64,000 bases of DNA from an uncultured Kangiella sp. (GTDB lineage: Bacteria; Pseudomonadota; Gammaproteobacteria; Enterobacterales; Kangiellaceae): NCBI GenBank assembly GCA_947503435.1, contig CANNDL010000003.1, positions 542,389 through 606,388 on the forward strand, written 5' to 3'. Shown one piece after another: positions 42,349 to 49,035 of this stretch. A model generated the notes under the pieces. That model was not told the DNA's origin and did not search any database. It saw only the letters and a program-made list of their open reading frames with translations. How positions within the stretch are numbered: position 1 is the stretch's first letter; each line of letters opens with the position of its first letter. Both the position numbers and the translations under genes were made by a program.

Positions 42349-43314
42349 TTATATATTATCGAGAGGGCTTTTAACCGCATTAGCCCCTTTATTCATAACG
42401 TGAGTATAAATTTGAGTGGTTTCGACATTTTTATGTCCTAATAATTCTTGAACTGTTCTAATGTCATAACCATCTTCTAATAAATGGGTTGCAAACGAGT
42501 GGCGGAAAGTATGGCCAGAAGCGTGTTTAGAAATATTCGATTGTTTGAAAGATCTATTTAAGACTTTGCCGATAGTTCGAGGATGTCGATGGTAGCCCCT
42601 CCTAATTCCTGTTATTAAATCCGGTGGATTAGTTTGAGAGGGAAAGACAAATTGCCAGCCCCAGCTAAAATGAGCATTAGGATATTTTTTGCCGAGAGCT
42701 TTGGGTAAATGCACTCCATTCCAACTATCGTTTTGTTTGTTTAGACTAAAAGCTGTTTTACAGCGCTTTAATTGTCTTTCTAATAAAGGCGTTGTATGTG
42801 CAGAAAGAATGGTAACTCTGTCTTTATCACCTTTGCTTTCTCGAATGATTAAACTAGAATTCGAAAAGTCTATATCTTTGACCCTTAATCGCAACGTTTC
42901 AGAAATTCTAAGACCGCTTCCGTAAAGTAATGATGCAATTAGTAAGTACTCTCCTTCTAGATTACTAAAAACAGAACTAATTTCTTGGCGAGAGAAAACG
43001 GTAGGAAGACGCTTTGGTTTTTTTGCGCGTTGGATACTGGGTAATAGCCCTAATGGATTTTTTATCACATGTTTATAAAGGAATACCAAAGCATTCAGCG
43101 ATTGGTTTTGAGTGTTGGCGCTAACATTTCGATTAACCGCTAAATAGGTTAAATAATTACTAACATCCTGCTCTGAAAGGTTTTGCGGGTGCTCCATTTT
43201 ATGGAATCGGATATAGTCACGAATCCAATAAATGTAATTTTTCTCAGTTTGATAACTATAATGATTAGCCCGCATTAAATTGCGGACTAACTGAATAAAT
43301 TTAGATTTAGCCAT
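42349..43314 (-). CDS. intI: Integron integrase IntI
   Basis: A 321-residue tyrosine recombinase with all catalytic residues: R136 (GLRISE), K161/K164 region, H268 and R271 (GHTFRHS), H294 (LLGHKNVETT), and Y303. An extra segment at about 202-245 (LPKALGKKYPNAHFSWGWQF through RRGYHRHPR) is the IntI-specific patch that recognises folded attC. The frame is intact, so the enzyme may be active. Divergent from the cassettes, it lies 17 bases upstream of comM. Confidence 0.94.
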   Translation of the reverse strand: MAKSKFIQLVRNLMRANHYSYQTEKNYIYWIRDYIRFHKMEHPQNLSEQDVSNYLTYLAVNRNVSANTQNQSLNALVFLYKHVIKNPLGLLPSIQRAKKPKRLPTVFSRQEISSVFSNLEGEYLLIASLLYGSGLRISETLRLRVKDIDFSNSSLIIRESKGDKDRVTILSAHTTPLLERQLKRCKTAFSLNKQNDSWNGVHLPKALGKKYPNAHFSWGWQFVFPSQTNPPDLITGIRRGYHRHPRTIGKVLNRSFKQSNISKHASGHTFRHSFATHLLEDGYDIRTVQELLGHKNVETTQIYTHVMNKGANAVKSPLDNI

Positions 43315-43548
43315 TCCTTTGACTCAAATATAATCCTGTATTAACCTTAAAACTTAAATTGAAAAACAAAAACAAGAAATATCGGATTCACTTGTAAGAA
43401 ATTCGCCATTTAATACCCAAAAAGCCGGAATTCCGAGCGATCATGCACTTTTTGGCCGCCTTTAATTTGGTATTAGCAACATTTTAGACACTTGGATTTT
43501 TTTATATTATAAATCAAAGTCTTACAGTCGAATTCTGGTATTCTTATG
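43315..43548 (+). other. attI: attI region (integration site upstream of intI)
   Basis: This non-coding stretch between intI and the first cassette ends in GTTACTG (43548-43554), where the G at 43548 is the junction base. The preceding TTCTTAT and the short A/T-rich sequence are otherwise not recognisable. The core's exact complement CAGTAAC occurs at the end of cassette C0. I saw no clear Pc promoter or perfect LexA box. Confidence 0.7.
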
Positions 43549-43847
43549 TTACTGTGCGTCAGCGACCAAACTCATGTGAGGTGCTAAGCTGAGAATATGG
43601 GCTCTCGATTCGGACATCCAACATCAAGTGTTCCAGGTGGGGCATATTCACTCCCGTTCTTTCCTGGTGCCACTTATAACCAAAAAACGTTCCCGCGGGA
43701 ACGTCGCCCCGAATCCAGGCGTGCCTTCATAGCGCTAAAGCCTACGCATGCGCTTCGGCAGCGTGGAACTCTGCAGGCGCCGAGCACCGCACCAGTAACA
43801 AGTGCAAGCTATTGGGACGGCCGTACCGGCCGCCCAAGTTGCAGGCG
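43549..43847 (+). mobile_element. Integron cassette C0, no convincing gene
   Basis: A 299-base cassette starting TTACTGTGC and closed by an attC at 43793-43853. It contains an 18-base palindrome ACGTTCCCGCGGGAACGT (43687-43704) and sequences resembling attC arms (near 43660-43740 and 43735-43785), so it may be a chimera of old recombination sites. The open frame at 43597-43851 is arginine- and proline-rich, has no ribosome-binding site and ends in the attC. I do not call it a gene. Confidence 0.7.
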
Positions 43848-43853
43848 TTAACT
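43793..43853 (+). repeat. attC of cassette C0
   Basis: R'' CAGTAAC (43793-43799), L'' AAGTGCAAGC, a GGCCGTACCGGCC inner hairpin, L' GTTGCAGGC, and R' GTTAACT at 43847. The R'' is the exact complement of the C0 start. Confidence 0.85.
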
Positions 43854-44275
43854 GCCTTTAAGGGATTATGGACTCAAAAAATATTTACATTGCTACAAGC
43901 CATATGAAGTCCAAGATAGATTGGGAAATGACTTCGGGCAATGAATGGTCATTCGTTGGAGATGGATCAAATTTCAAAGAGAATGAAGTAAATGATTTTA
44001 TTAGTTCATTCTTTACAGAAAATGAATTGTACTTAGTAATTGATAGGCACGATGCATTTAGTGTTTCAAAAAATGAAGCTAGCTCCAAAATTAAAGAGCT
44101 TCTTAAAAATCAAAATATAACTTTATGCAATCATACGTTTACGCAAATGATTGAGTTTAGTTATATAGGTGTAGCCAAGCATGGTGCTATTAGCAGTTAA
44201 CAAGCAGCGGCACAATAAGGCAACAAGTTGCCTCGGACTTCCGTTGCTACGCAACTCCAGCCTGTGCGCTGGGCG
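43848..44275 (+). mobile_element. Integron cassette C1
   Basis: A 428-base cassette starting TTAACTGC, carrying one 110-residue gene and closed by an attC (44195-44281). Confidence 0.88.
43868..44200 (+). CDS. Cassette C1 protein, unknown
   Basis: A 110-residue soluble protein starting MDSKNIYIATSHMKSKIDWE. It contains a mix of acidic and aromatic residues and one cysteine. The AAGGG before the ATG is a modest ribosome-binding site. The TAA stop lies inside the attC R'' core, the compact packing usual for cassette genes. No family is recognised and its function is unknown. Confidence 0.72.
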   Translation: MDSKNIYIATSHMKSKIDWEMTSGNEWSFVGDGSNFKENEVNDFISSFFTENELYLVIDRHDAFSVSKNEASSKIKELLKNQNITLCNHTFTQMIEFSYIGVAKHGAISS

Positions 44276-44281
44276 TTATAC
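44195..44281 (+). repeat. attC of cassette C1
   Basis: R'' AGTTAAC (44195-44201), arms AAGCAGCGGCAC and GTGCGCTGGGCG, and R' GTTATAC at 44275. R'' with its two preceding bases (GCAGTTAAC) is the exact complement of the C1 start. Confidence 0.88.
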
Positions 44282-44747
44282 AACAAAGTGAAATAAAATG
44301 GACTCATTAGACTTAACACCTGAGCAGATCGCTGCAAAGGTTAGGAAAAAACAAACCCCTGCAATGGCCCTAAGACCGCTGTTACTAAGTTTTAAAGGGC
44401 GAATTGGTAGGAAGCAATTTTTAACTTGGTATATCCCTCTTTGGGGGTTACCAATACTTACTACACTACTTAGTCAAACAGCCGCAGCGTATTTATTTTT
44501 GGTCATGCTTTGGCCTTTATTTGCTCTAACAACAAAGAGATACCATGATTTTGGTAAAGCAGGCTGGGCGGGCTTATTTCAATTAATCCCAGGTCTTGGG
44601 GGCTTGTTGATAATTTTGGCTGGTTGCGGAATGACAATTGGAGACTTCCATGATAATAAATATGGCGAATCTCTTTATAAAAAATAGAATGTTGTATAAC
44701 AAGGCGAAGCAACAGCGACGCGCTACCGCGCGCCTCTGTTCGCGGCG
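44276..44747 (+). mobile_element. Integron cassette C2
   Basis: A 472-base cassette starting TTATAC, with a DUF805 gene and an attC (44694-44753). Confidence 0.88.
44298..44687 (+). CDS. Cassette C2: DUF805 membrane protein
   Basis: A 129-residue DUF805 (YhaH-like) protein. Its core FKGRIGRKQFLTWYIPLWG leads into membrane helices, and KRYHDFGKAGWAGLFQLIPG is the family signature. The last helix ends before a short acidic tail. DUF805 proteins are small inner-membrane proteins of unknown function. They occur commonly in chromosomes, so this could be a host gene caught as a cassette. The ATG has weak ribosome-binding support. Confidence 0.85.
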   Translation: MDSLDLTPEQIAAKVRKKQTPAMALRPLLLSFKGRIGRKQFLTWYIPLWGLPILTTLLSQTAAAYLFLVMLWPLFALTTKRYHDFGKAGWAGLFQLIPGLGGLLIILAGCGMTIGDFHDNKYGESLYKK

Positions 44748-44753
44748 TTATAA
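44694..44753 (+). repeat. attC of cassette C2
   Basis: R'' GTATAAC (44694-44700), arms AAGGCGAAGCAACAG and CTGTTCGCGGCG, and R' GTTATAA at 44747. The R'' is the exact complement of the C2 start. This is the most compact attC in the array, about 60 bases. Confidence 0.9.
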
Positions 44754-45332
44754 ACCATGAGATATATCGTACTAACTTTTCTAATTCTTCCAATATTGAG
44801 CTTTGCTCAAGGGAAGCAAGCCTGCAATGTAGAGGTATCAAAAGATATCTCTTCTTACACAAGACTGGAAAACGCTAAACTGATTGGAGTTGTGGCTGGT
44901 TCACCTTGCTATAAAGCAGAATTAAAAATAGAAATCTATTCTAATGGATCGCTTCTATACCAATATAAAGAGAGTTTTAAGCCACACATAGCAGTTCACT
45001 GGGAAGATGTTATTGAAAAAGACGCATTGGATTTCTTAAATGGGGAAATTGAAGATTATAGATTTATTAAATGCAGCTCACTACCAGAAATCGAACAAAA
45101 TGGTGATCTACCATATTACGATAACCTGCTTGTTTCTAAGCAACAATATAAGAGTTATAAAAACTCAAATTGCTCCGCGTATATGCACACATATAAACAT
45201 TACGAGGGTAATCGTATTGTCGTATTTCCTGGTAATAAGGAGCAACCCATTGTCGTCAGGTAAATGGTTTATAACAAGTGCAAGCAACAGGACTGTTAAA
45301 AGCTTCGCTTTAAACAGCCGCTGTTGCAGGCG
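44748..45332 (+). mobile_element. Integron cassette C3
   Basis: A 585-base cassette starting TTATAAACC, with one exported-protein gene and an attC (45269-45338). Confidence 0.88.
44757..45263 (+). CDS. Cassette C3: unknown exported protein
   Basis: A 168-residue protein with a signal peptide (MRYIVLTFLILPILSFA, cleavage before QGK) and five mature cysteines, which fits a periplasmic protein with disulfides. The ATG is only 10 bases after the recombination point and has no clear ribosome-binding site. No family is recognised. Exported proteins are common among integron cassettes. Confidence 0.7.
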   Translation: MRYIVLTFLILPILSFAQGKQACNVEVSKDISSYTRLENAKLIGVVAGSPCYKAELKIEIYSNGSLLYQYKESFKPHIAVHWEDVIEKDALDFLNGEIEDYRFIKCSSLPEIEQNGDLPYYDNLLVSKQQYKSYKNSNCSAYMHTYKHYEGNRIVVFPGNKEQPIVVR

Positions 45333-45338
45333 TTAGGT
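45269..45338 (+). repeat. attC of cassette C3
   Basis: R'' TTATAAC (45269-45275), arms AAGTGCAAGCAACAG and CTGTTGCAGGCG, and R' GTTAGGT at 45332. R'' plus three preceding bases (GGTTTATAAC) is the exact complement of the C3 start. Confidence 0.9.
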
Positions 45339-45792
45339 GTATAAAGTGATAATCAAAGAGGTTAATCCGAATAAACGCTTTGACATTACTTCTTTTTCGT
45401 CTGAGGTAAATGATGGTAAAGCAGGCGCTTTACATGCAGTTTATACTTGCCCAAAGTGCCAAGCTAAAATTAGATTCAGCAAAGAAAATATTGAATTTCG
45501 CTCTAAGCAAAGGCATTCAAATTTACCTGTCAGTATCAAAAGTAAATTTGATGCATGGGCCGAAAGTAGTGAACTTGAGGAATTTTTAGATTGGAATTGC
45601 CCAGATTGTAAGTTAGCTTCCAGAGCATATGTAAGACTGTGGGCTGGCGGTAGACACGGTGATTCAGGAGCAGTAATAGAAGTTGTATTAGAAGAAGATA
45701 GTTAAGATGGTAGCTTATAAACAAAAAACACCTAACAAGAGCAGGCAAAGGTACGCCAAACTGCTACGCGTTTACCGCCCCTGCTGCTGGCG
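45333..45792 (+). mobile_element. Integron cassette C4
   Basis: A 460-base cassette starting TTAGGTGT, with a zinc-ribbon-like gene and an attC (45730-45798). Confidence 0.88.
45337..45705 (+). CDS. Cassette C4: double CxxC protein, zinc-ribbon-like
   Basis: A 122-residue protein beginning at a GTG four bases after the cassette border (a second GTG at 45346 is possible). Two CPxC pairs, C38/C41 and C88/C91, are spaced like a zinc site, with an intervening charged segment. The C-terminus IEVVLEEDS is acidic. It is not assigned to a family. Zinc binding is inferred only from the cysteine pattern. Confidence 0.72.
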   Translation: MYKVIIKEVNPNKRFDITSFSSEVNDGKAGALHAVYTCPKCQAKIRFSKENIEFRSKQRHSNLPVSIKSKFDAWAESSELEEFLDWNCPDCKLASRAYVRLWAGGRHGDSGAVIEVVLEEDS

Positions 45793-45798
45793 TTATAA
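45730..45798 (+). repeat. attC of cassette C4
   Basis: R'' ACCTAAC (45730-45736), arms AAGAGCAGGCAAAGG and CCCCTGCTGCTGGCG, and R' GTTATAA at 45792. R'' with its preceding AC is the exact complement of the C4 start. Confidence 0.9.
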
Positions 45799-46228
45799 GT
45801 CTTAAGGAATAATAATGAATGCTGCAAAAGCAGAAATATTTATCAAGCATGACGGAAAACTAGAGGAGCTAGCTGTTTCTTTGCAACAGGCACTATGCTT
45901 GCCTGAGTTTTGGTTTAAATCAGATCAAGAACCGCCTCACGAAGTGACTGCTATGAGTGAATGCTTAGGATTTGAATTGTGGCTATATGCGAGCAACCAA
46001 GAAAATGAATGTAATTACACTCTTAAATTGGAATCATCTGTACGAATCCAGGATCATGAATCTACAAAATTTCACGACATGTCTATATGGCTTGCTCAAC
46101 ATATTGAAATTGTCAGCTCTGTTCATGTTGAGGTTTAAGTAAGTGATAAAAACTTATAACAAGGCAAGGCAAAACCGCTCCACTTCGTTTCGCTGGACGT
46201 CGCTAACGCGCCGCCTTTGCTCGCGGCG
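45793..46228 (+). mobile_element. Integron cassette C5
   Basis: A 436-base cassette starting TTATAAGT, with one small gene and an attC (46153-46234). Confidence 0.88.
45815..46138 (+). CDS. Cassette C5 protein, unknown
   Basis: A 107-residue soluble protein beginning MNAAKAEIFIKHDGKLEELA, preceded by AAGGAA, a good ribosome-binding site. Three cysteines and an alternating charged/hydrophobic pattern are visible, with no motif I know. It is probably cytoplasmic. Confidence 0.72.
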   Translation: MNAAKAEIFIKHDGKLEELAVSLQQALCLPEFWFKSDQEPPHEVTAMSECLGFELWLYASNQENECNYTLKLESSVRIQDHESTKFHDMSIWLAQHIEIVSSVHVEV

Positions 46229-46234
46229 TTAAAT
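46153..46234 (+). repeat. attC of cassette C5
   Basis: R'' TTATAAC (46153-46159), arms AAGGCAAGGC and GCTCGCGGCG around an inner hairpin, and R' GTTAAAT at 46228. R'' with its preceding AC is the exact complement of the C5 start. Confidence 0.88.
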
Positions 46235-46634
46235 GCCAAAAGAATGTATGAGTTACCACCATCCAATTGAAATTATCGAAAATGATGTGCTTGTCGTCTC
46301 TGTTTTAGGCGTAGACGGCAGCTATTTCATATGGCAAAAAGGCTTAACTGAAGACGTCGGTTCTGACGATGGTATCTATTTCGAATTCGACGACCAAATA
46401 AATGGCAACTATAATCAAATTAAAGAATGTACCGTGACCAATGATGGTATTCACGTCGTGCTTGCCAACGGTAATCTGGAGCATTTTTACTTTCCGCCTG
46501 ACTTCGATAAACTCCAAGAGTTACAGGCTGGGCTAAAGAAAATATACGCTGAACAAAGTGGTATCGTTGAGTTCAGCATTTAACAAGGCAAAGCAAAAAG
46601 GACGCGGAAAAGCACCGCGCCCTTGTTTGCGGCG
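46229..46634 (+). mobile_element. Integron cassette C6
   Basis: A 406-base cassette starting TTAAATGC, with one small gene and an attC (46578-46640). Confidence 0.88.
46233..46583 (+). CDS. Cassette C6 protein, unknown
   Basis: A 116-residue acidic protein. The frame opens at an ATG four bases into the cassette. A second in-frame ATG at 46248 (MSYHHPIEIIEN) may be the true start. DDGIYFEFDDQINGNY suggests a beta-rich fold. The TAA stop is inside the attC R'' core. No family is recognised. Confidence 0.72.
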   Translation: MPKECMSYHHPIEIIENDVLVVSVLGVDGSYFIWQKGLTEDVGSDDGIYFEFDDQINGNYNQIKECTVTNDGIHVVLANGNLEHFYFPPDFDKLQELQAGLKKIYAEQSGIVEFSI

Positions 46635-46640
46635 TTACTA
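46578..46640 (+). repeat. attC of cassette C6
   Basis: R'' ATTTAAC (46578-46584), arms AAGGCAAAGCAAAAAGG and CCTTGTTTGCGGCG, and R' GTTACTA at 46634. R'' with its preceding GC is the exact complement of the C6 start. Confidence 0.9.
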
Positions 46641-46650
46641 GTACAACAAT

Positions 46651-47010
46651 ATGAATTTTTTTGGAACATTTGGTTCAGACGATAAAGAGCCCCTTCAATT
46701 GCTTATACCAGTTGTTGAGCGTGCTTTGCATGCGCACCAGGCAGGTAATTACCAAGAATATCTATCAGTAATAACTAGCGATTTGGCCGCCAAGGTTACT
46801 AAGGAAAGCTTTATGAGAGCACATCGTGAAGTTGCGCCACAATTTGGTACTTTGCAGTCGAAAACTTTTTTGGCATCGCTTCGCAGAGATGAAAATCCAA
46901 TGTTACTTTTTTCTGCAAAATTTTCTGCTACCGAAGATGATATAGTTATCAACGTGACCTTTAAGAATGGAACAGAGCCTCCATTAATCGATTGGTTATG
47001 GATTGAATAG
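46651..47010 (+). CDS. Last cassette (C7) protein, unknown
   Basis: A 119-residue protein beginning MNFFGTFGSDDKEPLQLLIP. It includes ALHAHQAGNYQEYLSVITSD, which resembles the start of the SnoaL/DUF3887-like ligand-binding fold, but I cannot confirm the family. The region between this gene and 47049 has no attC core matching its start, so C7 is probably a decayed or incomplete cassette at the array end. Confidence 0.7.
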   Translation: MNFFGTFGSDDKEPLQLLIPVVERALHAHQAGNYQEYLSVITSDLAAKVTKESFMRAHREVAPQFGTLQSKTFLASLRRDENPMLLFSAKFSATEDDIVINVTFKNGTEPPLIDWLWIE

Positions 47011-47048
47011 CGACTAAAGGCCAGGTTAAGTAGGTAGGAGATTTATCC

Positions 47049-47555
47049 ATGAGTATTTGTATTCGCAAAGAAAGAGCCAGCGATATAGAAGGGATTCATG
47101 AGGTTACTGTAGCGGCATTTCTTAACGCACCACACACCGATCATACAGAGCAATTTATTGTAAAGGCACTTCGGGAATCTGGCGCGCTATCAATTTCTAT
47201 GGTTGCCGAAGATGAAGGTAGTCTTGCTGGTCATGTAGCGCTTTCTCCCGTTACTATTACTGACGGCTCAGATGGTTGGTATGGTTTGGGCCCAATATCT
47301 GTTCATCCTAATAATCAGAATAAAGGTGTTGGTAGCAAATTAATGAAAGCGGCATTAGCAGAATTAAAACAACTGAATGCGGGTGGATGCGTGTTACTAG
47401 GCGACCCTGAATTTTATCAGCGATTTGGTTTTAAGCCTGTTGCAGGATTGATTTTGCCAGAGGTTCCAGCTGAATATTTTCAAGCAATATTGTTTCAAGG
47501 TCGTCAGCCACTTGGCATTGTTAATTATCATGAGTCCTTTACAGCAAAAGGATAG
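47049..47555 (+). CDS. GNAT family N-acetyltransferase (YhbS-like)
   Basis: A 168-residue acetyltransferase. The acetyl-CoA site is seen as LGPISVHPNNQNKGVGSKLM, and the family's GDPEFYQRFGFKPV motif resembles YhbS. The TAGGAG before the ATG is a good ribosome-binding site. It directly follows the array but has no attC of its own. It could be an old cassette or a normal resident gene. The substrate is unknown. Confidence 0.85.
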   Translation: MSICIRKERASDIEGIHEVTVAAFLNAPHTDHTEQFIVKALRESGALSISMVAEDEGSLAGHVALSPVTITDGSDGWYGLGPISVHPNNQNKGVGSKLMKAALAELKQLNAGGCVLLGDPEFYQRFGFKPVAGLILPEVPAEYFQAILFQGRQPLGIVNYHESFTAKG

Positions 47556-47677
47556 CAAGGCCATACAAAGTTTATTTAGCGCTAAAATTATCTATTTAAA
47601 CAAGAATTTTTAGCTTAAGGATCGTATATTTAGAATTAGTTAATGCATTAAATCTTAGCAGTTTATAAGGAGTATGT

Positions 47678-48034
47678 ATGTCCCAGTATGTAGATGGTTT
47701 TGTATTCCCTCTGCCGCGAGAAAAACTGAATGAGTATAAGCAGCTTGCACAAGAGGTTGCTGAAATTTGGAAAGAGCACGGGGCCTTGGATTATCGGGAA
47801 TATATCGAAGATGATATGGAGTTAGCGGGTACGGCTTCTTTCAATGATGTGATTTCATCGTCAGCTGGCGAAGTGTTAATTTTTGGCTGGGTACAGTTTG
47901 CTTCGCGCGAAGCAAGGGATCAGGCGAATAGAAAAATTACTGATGATCCAAGGGTTGCAGAATTAATGGCAAGTTCAAATGCTGGATTCGATGCTGAGCG
48001 AATGGCATATGGCGGTTTTAAACGATTGTTATAG
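47678..48034 (+). CDS. DUF1428 family protein
   Basis: A 118-residue protein of the DUF1428 family (ferredoxin-like dimeric alpha-beta barrel). It begins MSQYVDGFVFPLPREKLNEY with the usual DYREYIEDDM and ERMAYGGF segments. The ATG is preceded by AAGGAG. The role is unknown. It lies 122 bases after the GNAT gene, which probably includes its own promoter. Confidence 0.88.
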   Translation: MSQYVDGFVFPLPREKLNEYKQLAQEVAEIWKEHGALDYREYIEDDMELAGTASFNDVISSSAGEVLIFGWVQFASREARDQANRKITDDPRVAELMASSNAGFDAERMAYGGFKRLL

Positions 48035-48057
48035 AAAATCATAACTAGAATAATTTT

Positions 48058-48555
48058 ATGACGTATGAATTTATAAAAGTAGTCAGCCATGAGGAAATCG
48101 ATTCTGTGATTCAGCTAGCCAATATTATTTGGCCAGAGCACTATACCTCTATTATTGGTGCGGAGCAGGTTGAGTATATGCTAAGTAGTTTTCATTCTCA
48201 TGCGACTATTGCTGCACAAGTGATCAGTAAAGAGTATCAATATTTTTTAATTAATAATGATAACAAGGCTGTTGGCTATTTAGGGGTGAAGTTAGAAAGC
48301 TCTAGTGTATTCCTTAGTAAGCTATATTTATTAGCTGAATTTCGAGGTTCGGGTGTTGGCGGTAAAGCCATACGATTTATAAAAGATCTAGCTTTAGCAA
48401 ATCACTTAGACAAAATTAGTTTAACCGTTAATAAATACAATGTGGGTGCAATTGGGGCTTATAAAAAAATCGGCTTTCAGGTTACTGAAGAAATTGTTGC
48501 TGATATTGGGGAAGGCTATGTGATGGATGATTATAAAATGGAGTTAAAACTGTAG
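48058..48555 (+). CDS. GNAT family N-acetyltransferase
   Basis: A 165-residue acetyltransferase with the acetyl-CoA-binding sequence LYLLAEFRGSGVGGKAIRFI at about 95-114 and the typical YNVGAIGAYKKIGFQV near the end. The substrate is unknown. It is 23 bases after the DUF1428 gene and its stop touches the start of the next gene, so these may be co-transcribed. Confidence 0.85.
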   Translation: MTYEFIKVVSHEEIDSVIQLANIIWPEHYTSIIGAEQVEYMLSSFHSHATIAAQVISKEYQYFLINNDNKAVGYLGVKLESSSVFLSKLYLLAEFRGSGVGGKAIRFIKDLALANHLDKISLTVNKYNVGAIGAYKKIGFQVTEEIVADIGEGYVMDDYKMELKL

Positions 48556-49023
48556 ATGTCGGAATACTTTGCTAAGGTTCAGTGGAAAAAAGATCCATCG
48601 GAAAACTTTATTGATAACCAATATAGTCGTGGTCATGAGTGGTTATTTGATGGTGGTGTAACTGTGGCTGCATCTTCATCACCGCATATAGTTCCGTTAC
48701 CCTACTCGGTGGAAGAAAATGTCGATCCAGAAGAAGCTTTTATCGCCTCACTTTCCAGTTGCCATATGTTGTTTTTTTTATCCATAGCAGCAAAACGAAA
48801 ATATATCGTTGACTCCTATGAAGATAACGCTGTGGGTGTTATGGAAAAAGACAAAAACGGCAAAATGGCAATGACTCAAGTGATCTTGAAACCATATGTG
48901 AATTTTTCTGGTGACCGAGTACCTACTATGGAACAACTTGAAAAATTACACCATCAATCTCACGAACAATGCTTTATTGCTAATTCCGTTAAAACTAAAG
49001 TGATAACGGAAATTAAGACCTAA
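48556..49023 (+). CDS. OsmC family protein
   Basis: A 155-residue OsmC/Ohr-like protein. Both redox cysteines are visible: SLSSCHMLFFLSIAA and SHEQCFIANSV. It likely reduces organic or lipid hydroperoxides. The ATG directly follows the GNAT stop. The branch (OsmC versus YhfA-like) cannot be decided by eye. Confidence 0.85.
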   Translation: MSEYFAKVQWKKDPSENFIDNQYSRGHEWLFDGGVTVAASSSPHIVPLPYSVEENVDPEEAFIASLSSCHMLFFLSIAAKRKYIVDSYEDNAVGVMEKDKNGKMAMTQVILKPYVNFSGDRVPTMEQLEKLHHQSHEQCFIANSVKTKVITEIKT

Positions 49024-49035
49024 ATATTATTTCTG

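Larger units (their letters stand above)
42349..47010 (+). mobile_element. Chromosomal integron with a seven- to eight-cassette array
   Basis: An integrase gene on the minus strand, an attI-like core, and a plus-strand array of cassettes C0-C7. Each of C0-C6 ends in an attC whose R'' core is the exact complement of the first bases of the same cassette, the hallmark of circular cassettes. The junction points I derive fall after positions 43548, 43847, 44275, 44747, 45332, 45792, 46228 and 46634. C7 has no recognisable closing attC. The loop sequences between attC arms differ among cassettes. Confidence 0.93.

Noticed and set aside
43315..43550. LexA-type SOS box in front of intI
   Set aside because: A CTGT half-site occurs near 43335 but no matching ACAG half at the right distance, so I do not call a LexA site.
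43687..43704. 18-base palindrome as a further parS
   Set aside because: Its centre is CCGCGG and not CACGTG, so it does not fit the parS form seen in recF.
43597..43851. 84-residue open frame in cassette C0
   Set aside because: It is arginine- and proline-rich, lacks a ribosome-binding site and runs through the attC. It looks like a chance frame in GC-rich recombination-site DNA.
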